In this document: positions 15,901 through 24,408 of the stretch, piece after piece
Layout of the letters: each line of letters begins with the position of its first letter
Numbering within the stretch: the first letter of the stretch is position 1
Assembly: GCA_021737785.1 (NCBI GenBank)
Contig: JAIPDI010000012.1
Location: 1-64,000 of the forward strand
Source of the DNA: Deltaproteobacteria bacterium
GTDB taxonomy: Bacteria; Desulfobacterota; DSM-4660; Desulfatiglandales; Desulfatiglandaceae
Length of the DNA: 64,000 nt
Direction: 5' to 3'
Translations under genes and position numbers: made by a program
Notes under the pieces: model-generated
The model's input: only the letters and a program-made list of their open reading frames with translations
Told to the model about the DNA's origin: nothing
Database searches by the model: none

Positions 15901-16272
15901 GTGGAGGCAGACCGTTGGCAGCCGATTCTGAAACGGCACTGTCCAACCGGTTCGAAAATGGATTTTTGAAATTTGTTCCATACCCACCTTGATTGATGCA
16001 GTATTGTCAGTCTTACACCATTCAAAAACGGGAAATGTGGGGAATATCATGCCGCAAAACCTATGATGTTGCGTATAGCTGCCTTTCCACAAAGGTTAAG
16101 CCCTCAGAGAGCGTTGGCTCGTTGCGCTTTACTTCTTTTGATGTGGCTTTGGAGAAAAAGCCCCCGTATTCTCTGCCATATTTTGAAAGGGCTGGAGGCA
16201 CCTTTAGCGGCCTGGCTGTCTCAGGGGTGGAAAGGGGGCGGGTGAAGAAATGAAATCAGCCCGGAACCGATA
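15901..16272. other. Intergenic region, nothing recognised
   Basis: 372 nt between the glycan genes and the binding-protein/sensor group. Short frames (for example 15993-16253 and 16063-16245) have no family-like features, so I do not call them. A promoter for the downstream group may lie here but I see no convincing match. Confidence 0.5.
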
Positions 16273-17244
16273 ATGAATTGGGTCAACTGCTTTGCTTTTC
16301 TGGCGCTTAAGATGTGTGGATCCGGGCTGCTTCTAACGGTTTCGTGTCTGATTTTGTTTGGGTTGCCCCCCGCCTACGCCAACCCATCTTCGTCAGTCAG
16401 GGTAGCCATCGTCGTATCCAGGCATATCAGTCCCTATCTGGAGGCTGTTGAAGGGCTCGAAGCTGGCCTTGCCGATACGTCTGACGTCAAAACCCAGGTC
16501 TTCAATCTTGAGAAGTTGGATGAAAAGGAGCGCGTCGAGCGATTCGCGGGGGAAGGCGTGAAGGAATTTGCCCTTTTTGTAGCCGTGGGCCCAGAGGCTG
16601 CCCAATACCTTTGGAAAGGGATCGGGAAAACAGATGCGTCAAGAACATACTGTATGGTTCTGAACCCCGAAAAGGTAATCAATGAAAGAGAGAGGAGATG
16701 CGGAATTCCCCTGAATATTCCTGTTAAGACCCAGATTGAGATGATCCGCCGGGGGTTTCCGTCTGCCGGACGGGTGGGACTTCTTTATGATCCTGAACAC
16801 AACGCCGAGTTTCTTCATAAGGCAACGGTAGCTGCTTCCGTCCTGGACCTTACGGTCGTTCCCATAAGCGTCTCGTCAAAAAAGGATATCCCTTCGGCGT
16901 TGGAGCGCCAATGGAACCATCTGGACGCCCTGTGGCTCATCCCCGATCGCACCATCATATCGGAGAGCATTGTTAAGTATTTGATAAAGAAGGCTTTCCT
17001 GAGAAAGGTGCCGGTGGTGGGGTACAACCGTTTTTTTTATGAGGCGGGCGCCGCCTTGGCCTTTGTGTTCGATTATAATGAGCTTGGACAACAGTGCGCT
17101 CACAACGCCCTGAGGATACTGGCGGGAGAAGACTGCCGGGACACGCCGCCCGTTTTTCACGTGTGGGTCAACGAGACAGTTGCCGAGAAGCTTGGACACA
17201 GGCCCCCTGACGGGTATCCGCCTCCGCTTGAATTGGGTCCATAA
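16273..17244 (+). CDS. Periplasmic ABC-type substrate-binding protein (TrpX/YtfQ-like fold)
   Basis: Exported binding protein. The N-terminus is hydrophobic with a cleavage site near AYA36, then VRVAIVVSRHISPYLEAVEGLEAGL, the usual first strand and helix of the periplasmic-binding fold. Later segments (GRVGLLYDPEHN, LDALWLIPDRTIIS, VPVVGYNRFF) match the ABC-substrate-binding (DUF534-like) family of about 320 residues. No permease or ATPase gene accompanies it; a sensor kinase, a regulator and a TonB-dependent receptor follow. It may present a ligand to the kinase instead of, or as well as, to a transporter. ATG 16312 is an alternative start giving a tidier signal peptide. Confidence 0.8.
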   Translation: MNWVNCFAFLALKMCGSGLLLTVSCLILFGLPPAYANPSSSVRVAIVVSRHISPYLEAVEGLEAGLADTSDVKTQVFNLEKLDEKERVERFAGEGVKEFALFVAVGPEAAQYLWKGIGKTDASRTYCMVLNPEKVINERERRCGIPLNIPVKTQIEMIRRGFPSAGRVGLLYDPEHNAEFLHKATVAASVLDLTVVPISVSSKKDIPSALERQWNHLDALWLIPDRTIISESIVKYLIKKAFLRKVPVVGYNRFFYEAGAALAFVFDYNELGQQCAHNALRILAGEDCRDTPPVFHVWVNETVAEKLGHRPPDGYPPPLELGP

Positions 17245-17330
17245 AGGATTTTGATTGAGGAATTGAGGGATTATTGCAGAGGCTGAGGACCGATCCTTGA
17301 GAAGATTGGACTCTCAAGAAGGCTGACTCA

Positions 17331-18722
17331 TTGAAGAAAATAGGCATACATCTAAGGCTCTTATTGTCTGTGTTTGCGCTCATCACCGCTACCACGTTTG
17401 CCCTCGGCTACGCAGGCATCAGTATCTCCCGCCAGTTTATTCAGGAGCGGTTCGAAAAACGGATCTCCTTTTTGGCAAAGTATCTTGCGCTCAATGCAGA
17501 ATTGGGCGTGCTAATCGATAACAAGGGGATGCTGAAAAAACTCGCCGCCAACCTGATGACCGAGGACGACGTGGCGAGGGTCATCATTTCAGACAAAGAC
17601 AAGCGGGAACTCATTGCCTTATCAAAAGATGTTCCAGGCCCGCAATTTACCGTGGAGGAGCCGGTCCTGCTCTCAGGGTCGGAATCGTACGAGGAGATGT
17701 TCGACTCATCTTCGCTTCCCGGTCGGGGGACGAACGTTATCGGAATGGTTCAAATTACCTATAGCACCGTCTACATCGAGCAGATCCTGACGGTTATGGG
17801 GAAACGGTTCATCTGGTTTTCCGCCGGGTTGACCTGTCTGGCCGGGCTGATTTTCTATTTTATTTCCCGTTCGATGGTACGGCCGGTGACGCAACTTGCC
17901 CAGGTGGCGCGGGAGGTGGCCCGTGGGGACTTGGCGTTGCGGGCCCAAACCGGGGGGCTTCCCGAGACAAGGGACCTGTCTGTGGCCTTTAATTCCATGC
18001 TCGACTCGCTCAAATCCAGCCGGGATGAGCTCGAAAGCGCCTATCAGGAGATCATTCACCAGAACGCCTTGGCCGAAGTTGGGAAGTTCTCCCTGATGAT
18101 TGCCCATGAGGTCAAGAATCCGTTGAGCATTATCAAAAGCTCCCTGGACGTCCTCAAGAGCGATGCTGATCTCTCCAAAAACGACACGGTGATCTACTAT
18201 ATGGAAGACGAGATCCGACGGCTCAACACGATGATTGAAGACTTCCTGGCCTTTGCCAGGCCGGGTCGGCCCTGTTTTCGCCAGGTGGACGTGAGCGGCC
18301 TGCTCAGGGAGACGGTAGAAAGATTCGAGATACAGAAGACGGGGGCCGGGGTAGCGATACATTCCCGTATCGAACCGGGCCTGGGCCACGATAGGATGGA
18401 CCCCGACATGTTTGCAAGGGCCGTTGCCAATATCCTGAAAAACGCATTCGAGGCAAATGGCGACAAGGGCGAGATTTGGGTGTCGGCTGTGAGGGAAGAC
18501 AACGCGGTTCGAGTCGAGATTGAAGACCAGGGGAGCGGGATTGACAAGGCCGATATCCACAGGATCTTCGATCCGTTTTATACCACACGGTCAAAGGGGA
18601 CCGGTCTGGGACTGGCCTATGCCTACCAGGTGGTCAGCGTTCACAAGGGGTCGGTCACCGCGCAAAACCGGGACGGGGGAGGGGCCTCTTTCCGCATCGA
18701 AATCCCCCTCCCTGCATCTTGA
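17331..18722 (+). CDS. Membrane sensor histidine kinase
   Basis: Two membrane helices (about 8-28 and 160-180) enclose a 130-residue periplasmic sensor region without an obvious named domain. A HAMP linker follows (about 180-235), then HisKA with the phospho-accepting His259 in AHEVKNPL and a HATPase with N-box NILKNAFEA (about 366-374), DQGSGID and TGLGLAYAYQVV. Start is TTG 17331. The gene follows the binding protein by 86 nt and precedes the NtrC-type regulator, its likely partner. Confidence 0.9.
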   Translation: MKKIGIHLRLLLSVFALITATTFALGYAGISISRQFIQERFEKRISFLAKYLALNAELGVLIDNKGMLKKLAANLMTEDDVARVIISDKDKRELIALSKDVPGPQFTVEEPVLLSGSESYEEMFDSSSLPGRGTNVIGMVQITYSTVYIEQILTVMGKRFIWFSAGLTCLAGLIFYFISRSMVRPVTQLAQVAREVARGDLALRAQTGGLPETRDLSVAFNSMLDSLKSSRDELESAYQEIIHQNALAEVGKFSLMIAHEVKNPLSIIKSSLDVLKSDADLSKNDTVIYYMEDEIRRLNTMIEDFLAFARPGRPCFRQVDVSGLLRETVERFEIQKTGAGVAIHSRIEPGLGHDRMDPDMFARAVANILKNAFEANGDKGEIWVSAVREDNAVRVEIEDQGSGIDKADIHRIFDPFYTTRSKGTGLGLAYAYQVVSVHKGSVTAQNRDGGGASFRIEIPLPAS

Positions 18723-18734
18723 TATAAAGACACG

Positions 18735-18889
18735 TCTCACACAGAGCCACAGAGCCACAGAGAGAAACCAAATATCATGCGAATTGAGGGATTGAGGTTC
18801 TATGCATAAGGCTTGCGGACAAGTGAGCTGCTTATTGGTCAACCCACAGTAAAAAGGCTTTTCTTTGTGTCTTTGTGCCTTTGTGTGAG
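18735..18889. repeat. Imperfect inverted repeat of CACAGAG / CTTTGTG type
   Basis: Bases 18736-18762 and 18863-18889 are imperfect reverse complements over 27 bp (22 identical; most other positions would be G-U in RNA). They enclose about 100 bp between kinase and regulator genes. A similar right arm, with the same ending TGTGTGAGAATTTTT, is at 51470-51509. It could form a long hairpin in the transcript and separate expression of the two genes. Confidence 0.55.
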
Positions 18890-18942
18890 AATTTTTGTGT
18901 GCGGTTATGCCGCGTTAGTCACTTTTCAAAAGGAACTGCTGT

Positions 18943-20292
18943 ATGGCCCATATTCTTGTGGTAGATGATGAAGAGCGGATGCGGCACCTGTTGTCGATCA
19001 TGCTCGCAAGGAAGGGGCACCGGGTGGACCAGGCCGGGGACGGGTTGGAGGCATTGGAGATGGTTCAGTCCACGCCCTTTGACATGATCATCACCGACAT
19101 CAAGATGCCCCGGATGAACGGCACGGAGTTGCTCGAAAAGATCATGAAAATGGATCTGCCCTGTCCGGTGGTATTCATTACCGCCTTTGCAACGGTCGAG
19201 TCCGCGGTGGAGGCCATGCGGAAGGGGGCTGCCGATTATATCACCAAGCCCTTTGATGAGGATCGCATCTTCCTGACGGTTGAGCGGACGTTCAACATCT
19301 CCAGGATCATGGCCGAGAACAAAGACCTGCGACAGGAACTACAGAGGGCTGCCGGGAGCGAGGAGATTGTCTACACGTCCACGTCGATGCGCCGGGTCAT
19401 GGACCTCGCGCTAAAGGTCTCGAGGAGCGACTCCGCGGTCCTGATTCATGGGGAGTCAGGGACCGGAAAGGAGCTTCTGGCGAGTTACATTCACTATGCG
19501 AGCCCCCGCAGCAAGAACCGATTCGTGCCCGTCAACTGCGCCGCCATTTCATCGAATCTGATCGAATCCGAGCTGTTCGGCCATGAAAAGGGGTCGTTTA
19601 CAGGGGCCCATCGACGGGTGATGGGCAAATTCGAGTATGCCTCGGGGGGCACGCTCTTTTTGGACGAGATCGGGGACCTCTCCCTCGAGGCCCAGGCGAA
19701 GCTCTTGAGGGCGCTTCAGGAAAAGAAGATTCAGCGGGTGGGCGGCAATGAGGAGATTCCGGTTGACGTGAGGGTCATCTGCGCCACCAACCGGGACCTG
19801 GAGGGGCTTGTGGAAACCGGGGAGTTTCGACAGGACCTCCTCTTTCGAATCAACGTGTTCCCCATAACGCCGCCTCCCTTGAGGGATCGTCGGGATGATG
19901 TGCCGCTTCTTGCCCGGCATTTTCTCTCGCGCCTCGGTTGCAGGCCGAACGTCCAGATGACCGGCGGGGCCATGAGGGTATTGATGGAATACCCGTGGCC
20001 CGGAAATGTGAGAGAGCTGGCCAACGTGGTGGAGCGGGCCGTCATCCTGGCGGGGGACAACCCGATTACCGCTCAGACCCTCTCGTTTCTCAGCAAGGCG
20101 CAGACAACCGGCAATGGGGAGATTGAATTGCCCCTCCCCGCAGAGGGCGTATCGCTCGACAGGATCGTTTCGGATCTTGCAAAAAAGGCCCTCAAGGCGT
20201 CAGGCAACAACCAGACGGCCGCGGCGGGTCTGTTGGGGATCACCCGGGCCAAGTTCAGGGTCCTTTTGCGAAGGGTGGATCGTGAAGCATAA
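18943..20292 (+). CDS. Sigma54-dependent NtrC-family response regulator
   Basis: Receiver domain with DDE near residues 5-7, phospho-acceptor Asp52 (ITDIKMPRMNG) and the usual Lys near 105. AAA+ domain with Walker A GESGTGKE (about 169-176) and the sigma54-contact loop GSFTGA (about 217-222; Ser replaces the common Ala). C-terminal Fis-type helix-turn-helix (about 410-447). It should activate sigma54 promoters when phosphorylated, most likely by the kinase upstream. Its stop overlaps the receptor gene start by 11 nt, so the receptor is probably translationally coupled. Confidence 0.94.
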   Translation: MAHILVVDDEERMRHLLSIMLARKGHRVDQAGDGLEALEMVQSTPFDMIITDIKMPRMNGTELLEKIMKMDLPCPVVFITAFATVESAVEAMRKGAADYITKPFDEDRIFLTVERTFNISRIMAENKDLRQELQRAAGSEEIVYTSTSMRRVMDLALKVSRSDSAVLIHGESGTGKELLASYIHYASPRSKNRFVPVNCAAISSNLIESELFGHEKGSFTGAHRRVMGKFEYASGGTLFLDEIGDLSLEAQAKLLRALQEKKIQRVGGNEEIPVDVRVICATNRDLEGLVETGEFRQDLLFRINVFPITPPPLRDRRDDVPLLARHFLSRLGCRPNVQMTGGAMRVLMEYPWPGNVRELANVVERAVILAGDNPITAQTLSFLSKAQTTGNGEIELPLPAEGVSLDRIVSDLAKKALKASGNNQTAAAGLLGITRAKFRVLLRRVDREA

Positions 20293-22333
20293 AGTCGCCC
20301 CACTCCTTGTTCTGACGCTCATTGCCCTTTTTGGGTGGGGCGTGCCGCTCACGGCTGCATCGGGTGAGGCGGTTTCAGCGGAGAATGATACGGTTCTCAT
20401 GTTTGTGGGCGAGGATATCGAAGTGCTTTCCATCGCTTCGAGGCGGGAGGAAGGCGCATGGCAGGCGCCGGCCGTGGCCCAGGTGATCACTCGAAAGGAT
20501 CTTTGGCAACAGGGGGTAAAAACGCTGAGTCAGGCGTTGGAGATGGCGCCGGGCTTCTACATGGCCCGGGAGGAGTGGGGCTCGCAGTCTTATCTTAGAG
20601 GAATTCCCAATTCTACTCTGCTGCTCTATGATAATCTGGTCCCCATGGGGTCGGATGTCACCAAGACCCTGCAACCCCTTGATTATGAGCTTTCACTGGC
20701 CCCTGTAAAGCGGATGGAAATCGTCCGGGGTCCCGGGTCGGTCCTCTGGGGGCCGGACGCGTTTGCAGGTATCGTGAACGTCGTTCCGATGACCGGAAAG
20801 GATCTGGATGGGGTAGAAGCCGGCGCCCTTTACGGAGGGCCGGGAGATCATGGGGCCCTCTATATGAACATGGGACGGGACGGCGGGGAGTGGGATGGAT
20901 TTCTCTCTTTGAGCGGCCGGTCCATAGAGGAAGACGATACCCTGTGCAATATCGTGAGATTCTGGGGAGACGGCAAGGCCGCCTATCCCTATGCGGACCG
21001 GTTTGGAGAGGAACAGCCCGGGCGGTCCCGTTATTTGGAGGCATCAGGAAATTTTTCCTTTAAGGACTGGTTTACCCTGTCGGGTCTTGTGTCCGATTAC
21101 AAAAGGCCGTACGCCATCAGCGGCCCTGAGGAGAGCAGCGGATCGGAGGACCTCACCTGGCCCGAGAGCAGGAGCGGGCCGTTCGGGTTTATCAAATTGG
21201 AGGCAAAAAGGAGTCTGGGCCCTACTTCGGGCCTGCGCTTTGCCGGTTACTACAACTGGATGAATGTCGAATATGAGATTATAGACCGTACCCTGGAACA
21301 GGAGGAGAAGCGCTTTTACGGAGAGCTGATTTATGACCGTTCCTTTTTTGCCGGAAAGGGCGTGCTCACCGGAGGGGTCGCCTACAGGAATACGGATGTA
21401 AAAAACGCTCCGGTCTGGGAGAGCTACTTCCCCGATTATGTTGCACAGGAGGAAACCACCTTTTTGCCGCTCTACGCCCTCGAGGATTATGATGACAGCC
21501 TCTGGTCCGCATTCGGGCAGTACACACACAAGATGGGAGATTTTGATTTTTCTCTGGGTTTAAGAAACGATGATCATCTCCAGTATCAGGATGCACTCAG
21601 CTATAATGCCGGGGTTGTCTGGACGCCCCGGTCGGAATGGATGTTCAAGGCGTTATACGGGACCGCCTATCGGACCCCCTTTGCGAGGCAGCTCTTGAAG
21701 GATGAAACACCGGAACTCGAGGAGATAGAGACGTTAAACTTACAGATCGGGTGGAAACCTTTTGAAAAGGGAGAACTGAATGTGAGCGGTTTTGCCAGCA
21801 AGATAGAGAACCACCTGATGGAAGACCCTTATGCAGGCCTTTCAAAGCCGAACCATCAGAAGATCTATGGGATTGAGCTGAGCGGCCGTTTTTCTCCCCT
21901 CAGAGATCTGGAGCTTTCCGCGAATCTGACCCTTCTAAACAACAGTGGTCCTGATGAAACCTATCGTTACGTCAAGTACTGGGATCCTGATCCCCATTAT
22001 GAGGATCTGAATTTTCCTTACGACACCGGCCCAAAGCGGCTGTTCAACCTGACGGGAACCTGGAGACCGCACGAAAGGGTGACCCTTTTTGCGCGGCTCG
22101 GCTATCATTCATCAACGCAACTGATGTATCCGAGGGCCGATACCTTTAAAGATATTCCCGGGGCCTGGACCTTGGACATGGCGACAACGGTCCGCGATAT
22201 CATTTTCCCCGGACTGGATGTCCAGATTTCCATCAGAAACCTGACAAACAACCATTACGAGACCGCGGGCACATACAGCACCATATCCGGCAAACCTTTT
22301 ACCGCGGAGGTGATGCTGAGAAAGCGGTGGTAG
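20282..22333 (+). CDS. TonB-dependent outer-membrane receptor
   Basis: Outer-membrane active transporter. Signal peptide about 1-27 (MKHKVAPLLVLTLIALFG, ending near TAA). Plug domain about 50-165 with VITRKDLWQQGVKTLSQALEMAPG, YLRGIPNSTLLLYDNLV and the RMEIVRGPGSVLWGPDA motif. Beta-barrel follows to a final aromatic residue (LRKRW), the outer-membrane insertion signal. Length 683 fits. GTG 20282 is chosen because it follows GCGAAGGG at good spacing and begins the signal peptide; a longer upstream frame exists but encodes the regulator in another frame. Ligand unknown. Confidence 0.9.
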   Translation: MKHKVAPLLVLTLIALFGWGVPLTAASGEAVSAENDTVLMFVGEDIEVLSIASRREEGAWQAPAVAQVITRKDLWQQGVKTLSQALEMAPGFYMAREEWGSQSYLRGIPNSTLLLYDNLVPMGSDVTKTLQPLDYELSLAPVKRMEIVRGPGSVLWGPDAFAGIVNVVPMTGKDLDGVEAGALYGGPGDHGALYMNMGRDGGEWDGFLSLSGRSIEEDDTLCNIVRFWGDGKAAYPYADRFGEEQPGRSRYLEASGNFSFKDWFTLSGLVSDYKRPYAISGPEESSGSEDLTWPESRSGPFGFIKLEAKRSLGPTSGLRFAGYYNWMNVEYEIIDRTLEQEEKRFYGELIYDRSFFAGKGVLTGGVAYRNTDVKNAPVWESYFPDYVAQEETTFLPLYALEDYDDSLWSAFGQYTHKMGDFDFSLGLRNDDHLQYQDALSYNAGVVWTPRSEWMFKALYGTAYRTPFARQLLKDETPELEEIETLNLQIGWKPFEKGELNVSGFASKIENHLMEDPYAGLSKPNHQKIYGIELSGRFSPLRDLELSANLTLLNNSGPDETYRYVKYWDPDPHYEDLNFPYDTGPKRLFNLTGTWRPHERVTLFARLGYHSSTQLMYPRADTFKDIPGAWTLDMATTVRDIIFPGLDVQISIRNLTNNHYETAGTYSTISGKPFTAEVMLRKRW

Positions 22334-22406
22334 GGGGATGGCTAAATTTAGCCGCACGTGGCTCGATATGACCAATCGCTGTGGCCGATTAAAGGCCTCG
22401 TCCTAA

Positions 22407-22540
22407 GTTGGAACAGTGGAATGATGGAAGAATGGAATGTTGGGTCTGAATAGGGAACGTATCCATTTTCTAAAAATGCCTTCCACCTATTACCCGATAT
22501 TCCACCCTTCCAATATTCCATCATTCCATTATTCCAAACC
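22407..22540. repeat. Empty pair of GGAAT/ATTCC inverted arms
   Basis: Left arm about 22408-22445 (GGAATGATGGAAGAATGG) and right arm about 22493-22538 (CCATCATTCCATTATTCC) are imperfect reverse complements separated by about 45 bp. The same arms flank the four-helix-bundle remnant at 8784-9155. Between them I see no gene. Confidence 0.65.
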
Positions 22541-22578
22541 TGTCAAGAATGGCATGACATTTGCATTTTTATACGTCG

Positions 22579-24129
22579 ATGGCTAGGATAATCAAAATAT
22601 TGCTTTTTTGCCTGCCCCTTTATTTAGGTGCCTATCAAAAGGGGTATTCAGAGGAGTTTGCACCTTCCGAGGGTGAGGTCTTTCTTCTTGAGCTGATCAA
22701 CGAGGCGAGAAAGGATCCGCTCGGTATGGCAGAGGCGTTAGGCATGGCCCGCGAGACGGTCCTCCACGACCTGCCCCAGCTGACCGATGTGTTGATAAAC
22801 GGCCTTGCCCCCTTAAAGTTTGACGAAAAGCTCTATGCCGCTGCCCTGGACCATACCGCGGAGATGATTGCCAACGTCTATTACTCGCACGACTCACTTG
22901 ACGGCCGAACTTATGCCGATCGAATCAGAGCGCGCGGCTATGTGGCGGCCGGGTGCGGAGAGGCCTTGGGCAAGGTTGCTTTTCAAAACTTGATGGCCCC
23001 TGCAGAGGCCGCCGGGATCATTTTTGAATCCCTCTTCCGCGCTGAATTGGGTCCTGAGACGACAGCGGTGCGTAACATCCTCAATCCCGAGAGGACCGAA
23101 GCAGGCATTGTTTTGGGGAGCGGCCGGTTCACCATCGGGGACTCAACCGTGAATGCCTATGTGGCAACCCTCGACTTTGCAAAGCCCGTTGTCGACACCG
23201 AGGCTGTTGAACGCGCCTTGGTCGCGATGCTCAACACGGCCAGGAATGATCCGGGTCTGGCCCTTCAAAATGCCGGGATTGATGCGGCCGGCGCTGCAGA
23301 GGCCTATGGGAATCTGGAATGGGCCTTAATGAAGCCCCTTGCCCCACTAGCCTGGAATGAAAAACTCCATGGGACAGCCGCTGCCCATTATCGTGATATG
23401 GTCGATCAGTCCTATTTTGACACGGTCTCGCCGGATGGTTTGACCCCTTTCGACAGGGTTGCGCTCACGGGCTACGACCCGGCCTATGTGGGTGAAAGTC
23501 TGGGCATGATATCGACGGTAGTGGTTGGCGAGCAGGGGGACGGGGCCTTTGATATCGCCCGCCGCCTCTATGAGCGGATACTTCAATACGATGTGAACCC
23601 GGCATCCGACGTCGAGAGAAATATCTTTAACCCGTTTGTGACCGAGGTGGGCATCAGCGTTGAGACGGTTCCCCGGTTCCCTGTCGATGACCGATCCGTC
23701 ACCTATGCGGTGGTTGCGGATTTTGCAGAGCCCTTTTGGGAGGATAGATTTCAGAGATTTTTTGTGGTGGGGACCGTCTATGAGGACCGTAACCATAACG
23801 GCCTTTTGGATGAAGACGAAGGGATCCCCGGCCTGAACATAATGCTCAGCCCCTGGGATGCTGCCGCCGGCTCGGAGATGGTGACGGAGAGAAGCGGTCC
23901 CGGCGGTGTGTATCAGATCAACATGTCCTCCAGCCTCTCCGCAGGTTTCATGAAGCTCTACGTGGAGAGGGAGGGAGACCTTCTCGGGCCTTTTTCCTTT
24001 GTGGTTGAGAGGCCAGGGGTAAACGTTCTGGTAAACATCGGGATAGCGCCGAAATGGAACGTCGATTCGGCGGGTTCGCCTCAATATGATGAAAAAAAGC
24101 TTGACAGATCAATGCGGATATGCTATTAA
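22579..24129 (+). CDS. Exported protein with two CAP/SCP domains and a C-terminal SdrD-B-like domain
   Basis: Signal peptide in about 1-24. Two tandem CAP domains follow (about 35-205 and 210-395). Each begins with the LLELINEARKDPL / LVAMLNTARNDPG motif and contains the CAP metal/active-site region (AALDHTAEMI…YYSHDS; HGTAAAHYRDMV…YFDTVS). The last 115 residues start VVGTVYEDRNHNGLLDEDE, a calcium-binding-like SdrD-B/prealbumin domain. Extracellular CAP proteins are varied in role. ATG 22579 is preferred; a TTG at 22561 is possible. Could be a T2SS substrate; inference. Confidence 0.82.
   Translation: MARIIKILLFCLPLYLGAYQKGYSEEFAPSEGEVFLLELINEARKDPLGMAEALGMARETVLHDLPQLTDVLINGLAPLKFDEKLYAAALDHTAEMIANVYYSHDSLDGRTYADRIRARGYVAAGCGEALGKVAFQNLMAPAEAAGIIFESLFRAELGPETTAVRNILNPERTEAGIVLGSGRFTIGDSTVNAYVATLDFAKPVVDTEAVERALVAMLNTARNDPGLALQNAGIDAAGAAEAYGNLEWALMKPLAPLAWNEKLHGTAAAHYRDMVDQSYFDTVSPDGLTPFDRVALTGYDPAYVGESLGMISTVVVGEQGDGAFDIARRLYERILQYDVNPASDVERNIFNPFVTEVGISVETVPRFPVDDRSVTYAVVADFAEPFWEDRFQRFFVVGTVYEDRNHNGLLDEDEGIPGLNIMLSPWDAAAGSEMVTERSGPGGVYQINMSSSLSAGFMKLYVEREGDLLGPFSFVVERPGVNVLVNIGIAPKWNVDSAGSPQYDEKKLDRSMRICY
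24101..24129 (+). promoter_or_regulatory. Possible sigma70 promoter at the end of the CAP gene
   Basis: TTGACA (24101-24106), 17 nt, TATTAA (24124-24129), overlapping the stop codon of the CAP gene. Weaker in context than the promoter at 24216-24245 but with perfect spacing. Confidence 0.35.
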
Positions 24130-24215
24130 GCCCAAACAAAATAAAATAAATATGGTATGACTTAGCAGGAAGCCGAAAAGGGACCGGTGACCATGCAGGA
24201 GGTATGAGAAATTTC

Positions 24216-24245
24216 TTGACAAAGGGAATTCTTTAATTAGATAAT
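24216..24245 (+). promoter_or_regulatory. Sigma70-type promoter for the secreted protein gene
   Basis: TTGACA (24216-24221), 18 nt, GATAAT (24240-24245), within an AT-rich stretch. It would give a leader of about 155 nt before the ATG at 24409. The leader contains a perfect GGAGGTGAT near 24311 not followed by a start codon at normal distance, and a possible 10-codon peptide (24364-24396). Confidence 0.6.
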
Positions 24246-24363
24246 CCGGGTTAAAAAACAAAGGACGAAGATCAAAGTAAGGTGCGTACCAACATTTTCT
24301 ACATTAAAGGGAGGTGATAGCGCAAAGGCAGAAAGGAAAGGTCGTCTTTCAAGTGGAGAACCA

Positions 24364-24396
24364 ATGTTCACGTTTAAGAATCTAATTTTAGTCTAG
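24364..24396 (+). promoter_or_regulatory. Possible 10-codon leader peptide overlapping the ribosome site of the next gene
   Basis: ATG at 24364 reads MFTFKNLILV and stops at TAG 24394-24396. A weak TGGAG precedes it. The stop overlaps CTAGGAGG, the ribosome site of the 24409 gene, so ribosomes ending here could affect initiation downstream. It could equally be chance. Confidence 0.25.
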
Positions 24397-24408
24397 GAGG
24401 AAAAGAGC

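Noticed and set aside
15993-16253. Short plus-strand frames in the spacer before the binding-protein gene
   Set aside because: No ribosome site, no recognisable domain, and competing overlapping frames.
20114-20281. N-terminal extension of the TonB receptor frame
   Set aside because: It lies in another frame of the regulator's helix-turn-helix; GTG 20282 has a ribosome site and begins a signal peptide.
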